DNA from: an uncultured Pirellulaceae bacterium
GTDB taxonomy: Bacteria; Planctomycetota; Planctomycetia; Pirellulales; Pirellulaceae
DNA: 40,986 nucleotides
Direction: 5' to 3'
NCBI GenBank assembly: GCA_938040995.1
Contig: CALHZT010000340.1
Coordinates: 1-40,986, forward strand
Positions 25,714 through 34,537 of this stretch are shown in pieces. The first letter of the stretch is position 1. Every line of letters starts with the position of its first letter. A program made the translations under genes and the position numbers. A model generated the notes under the pieces. That model did not search any database. It was not told where the DNA came from and was given only the letters and a program-made list of their open reading frames with translations.

Positions 25714-26154
25714 CTACCCGGATTCGGCTACTTCTCCGAAATCTTCGTCGCCCCAGTCGAGCGAGCCGACATCCATAAATGCCTGGCATTTCGGGCAGGT
25801 TTGGGTGGTGCCGTCGGCTTCAGCAGGAAATTCGCTGGATGCGTCGCACTCTTCGCATTGGGCGACAATGGGTGAATTCGATTTTGGTGCGTCAGAATCG
25901 GCTGAAGAGCCGTCGCGTTTCTCAAACTCGCGGAGCAATTTCACGGCAGCGCCGAACGCTGCTTTTTCGACCAGGATCTGCTGGGGTTGAAACGGACTGC
26001 TGCCGCCGAGCGCGGCTAGTCCCGCCATGTCGCTTCCTTCAGCTGCTTCCTGAGCGTAGGACGGGATGCCGTTGTCCTTAAGCAGTTGTACGACCGTTTG
26101 TGCCTCGACCGTGCTTTCAGCGGTGTAAACCAGCGTCGGTTGTTGAATTTCCAT
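25714..26154 (-). CDS. DUF2007-like protein with C-terminal zinc ribbon
   Basis: This 146-residue protein starts with LVYTAESTVEAQTVVQLLKD then NGIPSYAQ, the pattern of DUF2007 (putative signal-transducing) proteins, a small ferredoxin-like fold of about 70 residues. After a Ser/Asp-rich linker it has CEECDASSEFPAE and then CPKCQAF: two CxxC pairs that should form a zinc ribbon. The end is acidic (DWGDEDFGEVAE). It is the last gene of a minus-strand cluster, 20 bases after the acidic-tail protein gene, so it is probably co-transcribed with the ABC transporter genes. Function unknown. Confidence 0.75.
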   Translation of the reverse strand: MEIQQPTLVYTAESTVEAQTVVQLLKDNGIPSYAQEAAEGSDMAGLAALGGSSPFQPQQILVEKAAFGAAVKLLREFEKRDGSSADSDAPKSNSPIVAQCEECDASSEFPAEADGTTQTCPKCQAFMDVGSLDWGDEDFGEVAESG

Positions 26155-26174
26155 GGCCTGGCGACAACCGCTTG

Positions 26175-28184
26175 CTAGAGGCTTGAGGAAGTATTGGGAG
26201 ATTCTGTTGAAGGTGCTTCGGTCGCCGGAACTTCTTCGACCGGAACTTCTTCGCTAGGTATCTCTTCGGAAGGAACCTCTTCAGGCATGGGCGCATCATC
26301 GTTAGAAACGGGTGTTTCTTCGACAACAGGCACTTCCTCACTCGAAATCGGCTCAGCCGGCTCGGTGGCAGCTGGTTCCTCTACAACCGGCTCAGTAACC
26401 GCTGGCTCCGTCATTTCGCCCTCAGCTTCACCAGCATTGGGTTCTTCGGGCTTTGCTTCCGCGGTTTCGGACTCGGGAGTCTCATTATCAGCTGCTTGTG
26501 AATCCTCTGAGGTTTCCCCTGCAGATTCGTCCGCGTGGTCATGACCTTCATGGTCCTTTTCGCCTGTTTCGGTTGAGGGCGCAACATAGTCCTCGCCGAA
26601 CTCTTCCAGCAAACGGTAAAGCTTGAAACCGGCTGGCGGAAACGGTTCGTCAAGTTGATTGAGAACGCGTTGGTACCTCTCCACCGACTCGTAAACGATC
26701 TCGCCTTCGACATCGTCAACCAGCACTTCGAACTGGTCGAACACCTCGGCCCAGTGATCCCACGCTTCTTCGTAAAGCTTTTTGGCCTTTTCGAGATCCG
26801 CATTTCTGAATGCTTCATCGGCGTGAAGTACGCTTCGGCGGGCATTGACGGTAACTTCGAGCTGTTCGGCTTCGCACCGCTTCTTCCAGTACTGATAATT
26901 TACGATATCGCGATATCGGTCAATGATCCGAACTTGCTCTTCGGCTTCGATCGCCTGTCTTGCCAATTTCCTGGCTTCCTTGCGAGTGTCGCCTTGAACC
27001 GCATTGGCGATGTCAGCCTGGTTGATTTCGAGAGATGCCCCGATCTCCTGCATGATTTTCTGCTGCACTTCCGTTCGCTCGGCACGAGGCGTATCTACTG
27101 CTTCGGCTTGCTCAGGCGTGAGGGCGGCACGACGTTCCGCGAGAAGTTTCTCGCGAATGCCTTCCGTCAGCTCTCCCAGTTTCCTGTTCGCCTCTTCGGC
27201 AAGTTCTACATTCTGTTCTCGATCGTCCAGTCGGATCTTCACGCCGTAGGTCGAGACGATCGGTCGCTTGCCGTAGGTCGTCCATGCATCGCCAGCTTTT
27301 CGCCACGCGAGCTGACCAATTTCGCCGAGGTATTTCTCGTCCTCTTCTTCAATCGCGTTGGCGTATTTGATCAGCGCTTTGGGTGGATCAGAGAAGAATA
27401 CGAGTGGGTTCTTGCCCTTCAGCGGCGTTTCCTTTTTGCCGATGACTCGCTTTTGCCCCTGCCAGTATCCCATTTGCAGCGAACGAATTTTACCACCGCT
27501 ATCGACGGCTCTTTCGCCACGGGAGAAAAACTCATGGGCGGCTTTCCAGTTATCTGGCTTGCCATCCGGACCCTGATTGTCCGGGTCGTCAAAATCGATG
27601 GGCAGTCGTGCGTGGAAGTCCTGGTCTTCACGGAACAGTCGCCGGAACTGGCGATACTCGTCGGCACGTCCCAGTTTGTGGCCGAAGAACCATCCGGTGT
27701 CCCAGAGGAGCATCGGGTCGTTGCGGTTGTACTCATTACCTTCGATCAAATAGTCGACGCCCTTCTTGACCCAATGGTAACGGTGCTTGAAGTTGTCGAA
27801 TTCGACGGAGACGTTATAGGAAATGTTCCACGACTGGTACTGCCAGACGGAAACGAAGTTCGGTTGCAGCTTGGAAATCTGGTTGAGTGTTGCCTTGAAA
27901 GCATCCCAGTTTTCGGTCCGTTTGTATTTTTCCGATTGGGCCCACAGGCGATTGGCCGCAATTCCCCGCATGCCCAGCGTCGCCAACGTCATCGACGCAC
28001 TGGCAGGATCGACTTTCCCAAGCTGTGCCTGGCTAAGCCGCTCATCCCTGCGCATTTGCGTCAGCACGCCACCGCCGGTATCGGCAGTTGTGGCCGGAGC
28101 GCTGATCAGGGCGAGTGGGATCAGTAGTGCGGCGATGCCACACAGGTACGTAACTTTTCGCCAAAACGACTTATTACGAGTCAT
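26175..28184 (-). CDS. Conserved exported protein with long acidic repeat tail, translationally coupled to ABC permease
   Basis: This 669-residue protein starts at ATG 28184, whose ATGA overlaps the permease stop by 4 bases. Residues about 8-27 (VTYLCGIAALLIPLALISAP) form a signal peptide or anchor. Residues 50-540 are mostly helical and rich in Trp, Tyr and charged residues (for example LWAQSEKYKRTENWDAFKAT, then QISKLQPNFVSVWQYQSWNI), resembling TPR-type scaffolds. From about 545 the protein ends in a Glu/Pro/Thr/Ser-rich tail of imperfect repeats such as EEVPSEEIPSEEVPVEEVPA, preceded by a His/Asp patch HEGHDHADE. I do not recognise a characterised family. Coupling to the permease suggests a partner of the transporter on the outer face of the inner membrane. 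Confidence 0.75.
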   Translation of the reverse strand: MTRNKSFWRKVTYLCGIAALLIPLALISAPATTADTGGGVLTQMRRDERLSQAQLGKVDPASASMTLATLGMRGIAANRLWAQSEKYKRTENWDAFKATLNQISKLQPNFVSVWQYQSWNISYNVSVEFDNFKHRYHWVKKGVDYLIEGNEYNRNDPMLLWDTGWFFGHKLGRADEYRQFRRLFREDQDFHARLPIDFDDPDNQGPDGKPDNWKAAHEFFSRGERAVDSGGKIRSLQMGYWQGQKRVIGKKETPLKGKNPLVFFSDPPKALIKYANAIEEEDEKYLGEIGQLAWRKAGDAWTTYGKRPIVSTYGVKIRLDDREQNVELAEEANRKLGELTEGIREKLLAERRAALTPEQAEAVDTPRAERTEVQQKIMQEIGASLEINQADIANAVQGDTRKEARKLARQAIEAEEQVRIIDRYRDIVNYQYWKKRCEAEQLEVTVNARRSVLHADEAFRNADLEKAKKLYEEAWDHWAEVFDQFEVLVDDVEGEIVYESVERYQRVLNQLDEPFPPAGFKLYRLLEEFGEDYVAPSTETGEKDHEGHDHADESAGETSEDSQAADNETPESETAEAKPEEPNAGEAEGEMTEPAVTEPVVEEPAATEPAEPISSEEVPVVEETPVSNDDAPMPEEVPSEEIPSEEVPVEEVPATEAPSTESPNTSSSL

Positions 28185-30055
28185 GCTGCGATTTCTTTCG
28201 TTTTCAGGAAGAAGTATCCCGCACAAGTCGCCAGGAATACGTAGGCGAGCATTATGCAGACATGCTGAAGCATCAGACTGGACGGGATATCAAATCCATA
28301 CGCTGCGAAGCTGGCTGTATTGATTCCGCCGGATTCAGCGAACGCGCCAAAGTTGGGCATCAGGAACGATACGCCACGAATCAATTGCATTGCCACGGCG
28401 TCGAATCCCTTGATGACGATCGTCATGATCCCGGCATCGAGTTCCGACATCATGTTGTCTTGGGTAACGACCCGGATGGCCGACTCGATCGGGCCGCCAC
28501 CCAGCGTCTCGCCAGTCGCGACGTCGGCAATCATTTTTGCGTAGAAGCCCATGACAATGACCGCGATGGTCGAGACCAATGCGACCGAGCCAGTCAGGAA
28601 GGTACTGAACATCACGCCGAATGCCGTCACGATCACCATCTGCAGCCACAGGGTGATGAACGACTTGACGAAGTTCCACCAAAACTGCCGGTCGGCGGCT
28701 CGAATGTAGACGTCCGTTTTCGCAAGCCCAAAGTACTGCGATCGTTCGTCGCATTGCACGACGAGGTCCAGATCGCCATTGTGTGCCAGCGAGTCGAATA
28801 AATCGACTTCCCTGTAAGAACCGTCAATCATCTCCGCTTCGATGCGGCGAGGGATCGGAAGCGATTCTGGAGTAAATTCGATCGCGGTGAAAGTAATCGG
28901 CTTGCTCTTCACCGCGGTATCTTTGTCCATTTGGCGTCTGGCTTGCGGATCTTTCAACGCCGGGTTTGGGTTCTGCAGAACCAGAGAGCCGGAGATTCCC
29001 CGCTCAATCTCGCCGGTGTACGTTCGGAAGACGCGAATGGACATTTCCAATGGGACTTCATCGTTCTTCAGAAAGTCTCTGGGGTCGAGGTTCTTGAAGT
29101 GATAGATGCCGGCGGAAAGCGTGTTGCCTTCGACATATCCACGGTAGGTCCATTCTTTTCCGACGTTGATACCTTTACCTGGCTTGCCGTCGCGCCCCAG
29201 AAACTCAAGGTCACCGTAAATGGGAACGCGAGCCTGCAGAGCACCTCGGGGTGGTCCGACACGCACGGAATCTTTGTTCCCTTTCTTGTCGTCCAGAACA
29301 ACGTGGTAGTGACCCATCGCCGAGTCTGACTTGACGCCATTCTCCGTATTGAATTCGTGCCGGTGATGGGAGTTGAAACTCGTGAGGCCAGTGTTTCCTT
29401 TCCCACTTTCGGTCAGCTGGACCTGCTCAACAGCAGGATGTTCGTGGCTGAGCCCGCGGTTAACGAAAATGAGGCTGACGAGACACATCAATCCAATAAT
29501 CATCGTTCCGATCGCCGAGAATCCGATGATGCGGCCGAGGATGATCTCCCACGCGCGAACCGGTTTGGTCACGACGGTGAAAATGGTTTTCTTTTCGATG
29601 TCGGCTGGCAAACTGAAAGCACTCAGAAAAATGGTCAGCAGCAGCACGAGCAGGTTCACCGTCCTGATCGCGAAACTGATATACAGCCGCGTTGGATTGT
29701 CACTCTGAACATCGAGGAACCACCCAGCGAACAGAAAGATCAATGCAAGAACCGCGAACACGACAAGAACGTAGCGACGAATCGATTCTTTGAAGGCCAG
29801 CCGGGACATCGCGAAAACGCGACGCATCTTGATGTTGCGGAAGTCCCGCCATCCCTCGCCCACGATGTACCGGAGTTGCCGGATGGCAGCGCCCGGCCCG
29901 CCCCGCAACGCGGAAGTCAGAAAGCCGAATAGCATTGCCGCCAGTCCAAGAAGGATCACAAGGCCGACGAATGAAATCAGCGCGCCCGGCAGGTTACTTG
30001 CCAAGTCGGGTAAGAGCCATTCAAGGAATGGGCGAATCTGCTTCTCTAGAACCAT
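28181..30055 (-). CDS. ABC-2-type transporter permease with large extracytoplasmic insert
   Basis: This 624-residue protein has an N-terminal membrane helix (about 22-48), a helical pair (about 90-150), and LSAFSLPADIEKKTIFTVVT then KPVRAWEIILGRIIGF, a cytoplasmic segment typical of ABC-2 permeases of the NatB/gliding-motility type. After helix VSLIFVNRGL comes an insert of about 280 residues (about 215-480), rich in beta patterns and probably outside the membrane, then four to five helices including MVIVTAFGVMFSTFLTGSVA. The C-terminus FFLKTKEIAA ends in a stop overlapping the next gene. The ATPase gene ends 39 bases upstream. It would export or extract an unknown substrate using that ATPase. 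Confidence 0.85.
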   Translation of the reverse strand: MVLEKQIRPFLEWLLPDLASNLPGALISFVGLVILLGLAAMLFGFLTSALRGGPGAAIRQLRYIVGEGWRDFRNIKMRRVFAMSRLAFKESIRRYVLVVFAVLALIFLFAGWFLDVQSDNPTRLYISFAIRTVNLLVLLLTIFLSAFSLPADIEKKTIFTVVTKPVRAWEIILGRIIGFSAIGTMIIGLMCLVSLIFVNRGLSHEHPAVEQVQLTESGKGNTGLTSFNSHHRHEFNTENGVKSDSAMGHYHVVLDDKKGNKDSVRVGPPRGALQARVPIYGDLEFLGRDGKPGKGINVGKEWTYRGYVEGNTLSAGIYHFKNLDPRDFLKNDEVPLEMSIRVFRTYTGEIERGISGSLVLQNPNPALKDPQARRQMDKDTAVKSKPITFTAIEFTPESLPIPRRIEAEMIDGSYREVDLFDSLAHNGDLDLVVQCDERSQYFGLAKTDVYIRAADRQFWWNFVKSFITLWLQMVIVTAFGVMFSTFLTGSVALVSTIAVIVMGFYAKMIADVATGETLGGGPIESAIRVVTQDNMMSELDAGIMTIVIKGFDAVAMQLIRGVSFLMPNFGAFAESGGINTASFAAYGFDIPSSLMLQHVCIMLAYVFLATCAGYFFLKTKEIAA

Positions 30056-30094
30056 GCTTGTCTACGATTTCAGATTTGGAGCGTTTAAACAGTC

Positions 30095-31021
30095 TTACTT
30101 TTTCGAACCAGCACGCCGTCCGGGGCGTGCTTCGCTATCTGCAACGATGCTGAGGAACAGGTCTTCGAGAGTCGATCTCGGGTTCTCCATCTCCAGCAGT
30201 TCGCCGCCGTGTTTGGCGATCACCTGTCGAATCTCTTCCTTGGCTTCGTCGGAGAGTTTGTTTGCCTGGATCTGGGTTGTGTCAGCAACCTGCAATAAAT
30301 CCTTTACGCGGCCAAGTTCCTGGAGTTCACCCTGGTGAAGAATGGCGATCCGGTCGCAGACGTCTTCGACATCTGCCAGAAGGTGGCTACACATCAGGAC
30401 AGTTTTGCCTTCGTCACGCAGCTTGAGAATAAGATTCTTCATCTGACGCGTTCCGAGCGGATCGAGTCCCGATGTTGGCTCGTCCAGCACAATCAGTTCC
30501 GGGTCGTTGATCAGTGCCTGGGCGAGACCGATCCTGCGAGTCATCCCTTTGGAATACTCTTTGAGTTGACGTTTGCGAGCCCCCTGAAGACCCACCGTTT
30601 CAATCAGCTCGTTGGCTCGCTTCTTTCGCATCTGAGGTGTCATGTCGAAGAGACGACCGTAAAAATCCAGCGTCTCTTCAGCCGTCAGGAAGCGGTAAAG
30701 ATACGATTCTTCCGGCAGAAAACCGACTCGCTCATTCTTTTCAACGTCGGCAGCGTTCTGGCCGAAAACAAGAGCTTCACCACTCGTTGGGAAAAGCAAA
30801 CCCAGCAGCAGCTTGATGGTTGTTGTTTTTCCGGAACCATTGGGCCCCAGCAATCCAAAGATCTCGCCGCGTTTCACATCGAGGTCGAGGGCATTTAACG
30901 CACGAACTTTCTGGCGTCCCCAGAAATCGCGGTACACCTTGGTGAGGTTCCGCGTCTCGATAACGACTTCACTCTGGTCCGAAGTAGCTTTTGATTCTGA
31001 AGGAGAAGCCGATGTTGTCAT
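30095..31021 (-). CDS. ABC transporter ATP-binding protein
   Basis: The 308-residue protein has Walker A GPNGSGKT (59-66), Q-loop region, signature [15 protein letters not shown] (156-170; YSKGM in place of the common LSGGQ, usual in ABC-2 exporters), Walker B LIVLDEP (176-182) with catalytic E181, D-loop SGLD and the switch His in MCSHLL. A C-terminal extension of about 70 residues follows, as in drug/polymer exporter ATPases. It is the first gene of the minus-strand operon with the permease (39 bases apart), the acidic-tail protein and the DUF2007 protein. The substrate is not readable from sequence. Confidence 0.93.
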   Translation of the reverse strand: MTTSASPSESKATSDQSEVVIETRNLTKVYRDFWGRQKVRALNALDLDVKRGEIFGLLGPNGSGKTTTIKLLLGLLFPTSGEALVFGQNAADVEKNERVGFLPEESYLYRFLTAEETLDFYGRLFDMTPQMRKKRANELIETVGLQGARKRQLKEYSKGMTRRIGLAQALINDPELIVLDEPTSGLDPLGTRQMKNLILKLRDEGKTVLMCSHLLADVEDVCDRIAILHQGELQELGRVKDLLQVADTTQIQANKLSDEAKEEIRQVIAKHGGELLEMENPRSTLEDLFLSIVADSEARPGRRAGSKK

Positions 31022-31421
31022 GCTTTATGGTCCAACATTCGTTGAAGTTACAGTTGGCAATTCGAGGTCAACGACGTCCAGTGGGAAGAGCATTCGTGGA
31101 GGCCACCGCCACACACTATTACGAGCCACATTCCCGTTTCGTTCGTCGCCTGGGTCGTTGTTGGATGACGTTTGTCACCCGTTGTGTCTTACGAAAAGCT
31201 CCGCGCGCACCGTCATTTGAACGGACGATATTTGAGCGAAGAAGTGCCGTGCATCGCAGCCGTATGTCAATATTTTGGCTGAAGACACTCCGCTCACATC
31301 CAACGTTCAAACCCTGATGGGGCCCGACCGCGTCATGGAGGATCCGCGAAACTTACTACTATATTAGGTTTACACGCACAATCAACTGGCTGCGAACCGC
31401 CAGTTTCAAATCGCCCTACCG

Positions 31422-31565
31422 CTTTTGTAACTGTTCACGGATATTGACGTTTCCTCATGTTCGAGAGGGGCAGGCACAAATTTCCGGCGTTTGTCCGCTT
31501 GGCGAAATAAGTCAGTTTGCCGCCGAAAAATTGAGCCAGACGCTTGCCCGCGTGAACGGTTACTC
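31422..31565 (+). repeat. Dispersed palindromic repeat, copy B
   Basis: It aligns along its whole length with 23071-23214 and, in reverse, with the core of 10761-10862. The arms lie at 31467-31489 and 31521-31543. The left arm has drifted (TTTCCGGCG instead of TTTTCGGCG), so its hairpin is weaker than that of copy A. Flanks ACGGATATTGACG and GTGAACGGTTACTC are shared with copy A. Confidence 0.85.
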
Positions 31566-31616
31566 GCTTTTCTCCCTCGAATCGATAAGGGCAACCGATA
31601 CGTTTTCTTCGTGACG

Positions 31617-31730
31617 ATGGTTCCCGAGCCGAATTCGACGGCGTTGTTGATCATTGGACGGATATTGGCTGGATTTGTTGGGTCGATCCGGTGGACAATG
31701 AAGCCCCCCCCTTTTGCCTGTACTCGGTAA
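31617..31730 (+). pseudogene. Possible remnant of a PEP-CTERM gene 3' end
   Basis: The frame reads MVPEPNSTALLIIGRILAGF then VGSIRWT. This has the order expected for a PEP-CTERM tail (VPEP, hydrophobic stretch, Arg), though the basic cluster is weak and the hydrophobic part contains an Arg. Upstream the frame runs into the palindromic repeat instead of a protein body. The best reading is a gene remnant cut off by the repeat; chance resemblance cannot be excluded. Confidence 0.3.
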
Positions 31731-31889
31731 GCACGCTCACCATCGCCAACGAAAAAGGCGGCAAGTCAATCTGGTCACGATCTTGTAAACTACCAATGGA
31801 TTAACCAATTTGCTCTCATTCGTAGATAGCTCGGCAGCAAAGTTTACGAGTTTCCCGGCCAAGGCATCATTCGCTCGACCGATCCTGGT

Positions 31890-33365
31890 ATGTCAAAAAC
31901 CCTCCCGACCAACCGTGATCAGGCCGTTCGCTACCTGTACGAACGCATCAACTACGAACGAAGAATTCACGTTCCGTATAGCGAGCGGAACTTCAAGCTC
32001 GACCGGATGCGACGCCTGGCGGAACGGTTGGGGAATCCCGAGGAGCAGCTGAACATCGTCCATGTTGCCGGCACCAAAGGCAAAGGATCAACGTCCACGA
32101 TGTTGGCGTCGATCCTGACGTCAGCCGGCAAGAAGACCGGCTTGTTCACGTCGCCTCATCTTCAGCGGCTGGAAGAGCGGATCGTCATCGACGGCGAAGA
32201 AATTCCCGGTGACCGACTGACAGCAATCGTGTGCGACATGATTCCGGTCATCGAGTCGATGGAAGTCGATGATCCGGTCGACAATCGCCCCACCTTTTTC
32301 GAGATTGTGACTGCCATCGCGTTTGTCCACTTCCAACAGCAGGAAGTAGATAACGTGGTCCTCGAAGTCGGCCTGGGAGGACGTCTTGATTCGAGCAACA
32401 TTTGCCATCCGAAACTTTGCATCGTTACCGAAATTGATCTCGACCATACCCGGCAATTGGGCGACACCCTCGAGAAGATTGCGGGTGAAAAGGCGGGCAT
32501 TATAAAACCCGGTGTTCCCGTCGTCTGTGGAGCCACAAAACCGGCGGCTGTCGCAGTGATACGGGATCGTGCCAGGGAACTTGGAAGCGAAATTTACATG
32601 CTGGGCGATTCGTTCGGATTCCAACATGTGACGTCAAAGCCAGGCCAACCGCCGGCTGAAAGAGAGCAAGCTTCAACGAAGCCCGGACAGGCTGAATCAG
32701 TCAAACCGTTCGAGACAATCGAGTTTACTTGCGACGATTCGCTGGGCGGCAGTCACACGGATCTGGAATCGGTTGCCATCTCCATGATGGGGCAGCACCA
32801 GGCCGCGAATGCGTCGATGGCACTCGCGGCGGTTAATGTACTCCAGTCGCATGGCCTGGAACTGAGCGAGTCGCAATTGCGGGATGGGCTCGTCAGGGCT
32901 TCGTGCCGTGGCCGAGTCGAACTGGTTGCAAGATCGCCAGCCGTCATTCTCGACGTTGGGCACAATGAGGCTTCGATTCGTGCGTTGACCGAGACGTTGG
33001 CTCGGCACTTCCCCCAGGATCCGGCTGATCGAGTCGTTGTTTTCGCAACAACCAAAGGGAAGGATGTGGAAGCAATGTTGCGGATCCTGCTTCCGTGGTG
33101 CGGACAGCTGATCGTGACGAAGTACCAGGACAATCCTCGCGGCTGTTCGACGGGTAGCATTTTGAGGATCGCCGAGCATCTCGTTTGCGAGTTGTTGTTC
33201 AGTAGCGATTCGCTGAATTCACTGGCGAAGGTGTCCAGCCACGAGCAACCGAGTGATGCATGGGCGGCTGCGATGGAGCTTTCGACCAAAGATTCTTTGG
33301 TCTGTATTACTGGTTCCTTTTTCTTGGCGGCGGAGCTGGAATCGCTGGCAAGGAACTCGAAATAA
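31890..33365 (+). CDS. folC: Bifunctional folylpolyglutamate synthase / dihydrofolate synthase
   Basis: The 491-residue protein is a Mur-ligase-fold enzyme: P-loop VAGTKGKGSTS (59-69), LFTSPHL, LEVGLGGRLDSSN, DLDHTRQLGDTLEKIAGEKA then GIIKPG (with the Lys carbamylated in the family), and the C-terminal domain motifs ILDVGHN and FATTKGKD. These are standard FolC motifs. It ligates glutamate to dihydropteroate and/or folates in the cytoplasm. It is somewhat longer than E. coli FolC (about 420) because of an insert at about 250-280 (SKPGQPPAEREQASTKPGQA) and a longer C-terminus. No folate-pathway gene adjoins it. No clear Shine-Dalgarno precedes the ATG. Confidence 0.94.
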   Translation: MSKTLPTNRDQAVRYLYERINYERRIHVPYSERNFKLDRMRRLAERLGNPEEQLNIVHVAGTKGKGSTSTMLASILTSAGKKTGLFTSPHLQRLEERIVIDGEEIPGDRLTAIVCDMIPVIESMEVDDPVDNRPTFFEIVTAIAFVHFQQQEVDNVVLEVGLGGRLDSSNICHPKLCIVTEIDLDHTRQLGDTLEKIAGEKAGIIKPGVPVVCGATKPAAVAVIRDRARELGSEIYMLGDSFGFQHVTSKPGQPPAEREQASTKPGQAESVKPFETIEFTCDDSLGGSHTDLESVAISMMGQHQAANASMALAAVNVLQSHGLELSESQLRDGLVRASCRGRVELVARSPAVILDVGHNEASIRALTETLARHFPQDPADRVVVFATTKGKDVEAMLRILLPWCGQLIVTKYQDNPRGCSTGSILRIAEHLVCELLFSSDSLNSLAKVSSHEQPSDAWAAAMELSTKDSLVCITGSFFLAAELESLARNSK

Positions 33366-33407
33366 CATTTGCTCATCCTGGTTCATCCGTGGTTTCAACT
33401 GCCAATC

Positions 33408-34349
33408 TCAACTCTCGCGCAACCGAAATCCAATTCGGTAGTAAACGCTCAACACGCCGATCATCGTCGCAAGGAAGCCAACAAAGAAGAGGCAGGCATT
33501 TCGAACAAATCGCACAATGTTAACGCGATTCAGTCCCGCGGGGCCATTTTCTGGCATGTAGTACAAGCTGATTGATCCGGCTATGACGACGCCGACAATG
33601 ACCGCCGCCAGCAGCCAGCGATTACCTTGCGAGAAAACGAGTGCAGTACACAGGAGCGCCAGAACGCAGATTCCAACGAGATAGGGTGTTACGAAGCCAA
33701 TCATCTGCTTCCACGGCGCGTTACCTTCCCAAGATCCCTCCGGAATGACATTCTTGACGAGAAGCACAATCACTGCAGCGACAGTCATCGTGATCATCAA
33801 GTGCCGAATACCAAACTGCGATGCATCGACTTTTCCTGATTTGTCTGCACTGGTAATAACTTGGCCGCTGGTCAATCGAAAGATCCAGAACGGAATTTGC
33901 AAGACAGCGAATATGACTGCCGCGACTAACGAAAAGAAGATTGTGACTTCGAGAGGTAAATTGCCTGGGTCAAGCAGGTTCAAGGTCTGTAGATAGGCCA
34001 GCACTACGCCGATCAAAACGCCGGTTGCCAACGGAATGCGAAGTACGACTCGCTGGTAACCCAGCGCGAGCCAGACTGCTACCAGGCACGGCTCGGCAAG
34101 CATGGCTCCTATCGCTGGGCAAAGCAGGAGTTCAGGATCGGTGGCTTTCCAGAAAAAGCAAGTCCCCAGACAGTTGCCGATCGCAGCAATCGCAACAAAG
34201 CCGACGGTGACAGGAATCGTCAGCGGTGAATAGTCAGAAAGTACTGGCTCGAACGTCAACGGGCCTGAGGCCGCGAACGGTGATTCGCCCAGGTCACGAC
34301 TGGGCCCGACCGGACCGATTCTCTTGTAGCTTGCATCAGCGTTTTCCAT
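33408..34349 (-). CDS. Multi-pass membrane protein, function unknown
   Basis: The 313-residue protein has about eight hydrophobic segments between residues 40 and 305 and a soluble N-terminus. In the middle FGIRHLMITMTVAAVIVLLV resembles a short motif (F.lR.Ll..t..vA) common in planctomycete membrane proteins of unknown function. No catalytic or transport signature is visible. It converges with folC (its stop is 43 bases past the folC stop) and stands divergent to the large peptidase gene. Poorly conserved families of this kind are frequent in the group. Confidence 0.7.
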   Translation of the reverse strand: MENADASYKRIGPVGPSRDLGESPFAASGPLTFEPVLSDYSPLTIPVTVGFVAIAAIGNCLGTCFFWKATDPELLLCPAIGAMLAEPCLVAVWLALGYQRVVLRIPLATGVLIGVVLAYLQTLNLLDPGNLPLEVTIFFSLVAAVIFAVLQIPFWIFRLTSGQVITSADKSGKVDASQFGIRHLMITMTVAAVIVLLVKNVIPEGSWEGNAPWKQMIGFVTPYLVGICVLALLCTALVFSQGNRWLLAAVIVGVVIAGSISLYYMPENGPAGLNRVNIVRFVRNACLFFVGFLATMIGVLSVYYRIGFRLRES

Positions 34350-34537
34350 TGCGACATCGTCCTTTGGTGATGGATGTGTTTCTCAGCACACTCGCTCGCA
34401 AGTCGAGCTGTATTCGTCAAACGTCGGCCACTCGGCAAGATTAACCATTTCAAGTGAGGCTGGGCACGAGTAATCTGGAATCTATATGTTGATTGATTCG
34501 CAGTTTAGCTCCAAAAGTTCATCTCAAAGACCTTTCA

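Larger units (their letters stand above)
31022..31889. other. Large intergenic region with palindromic repeat and possible PEP-CTERM remnant
   Basis: This is the longest gene-free stretch (868 bases), between the divergent ABC operon (-) and folC (+). The left part (31022-31420) should hold the ABC operon promoter; nothing specific was recognised there. Copy B of the palindromic repeat lies at 31422-31565, and a PEP-CTERM-like fragment follows at 31617-31730. The last 150 bases probably hold the folC promoter. Confidence 0.5.

Noticed and set aside
26655-28127. Long plus-strand open frame (490 codons) opposite the acidic-tail protein gene
   Set aside because: It is the antisense shadow of a gene with clear signal peptide, operon position and ATGA coupling; its translation has no family motif.
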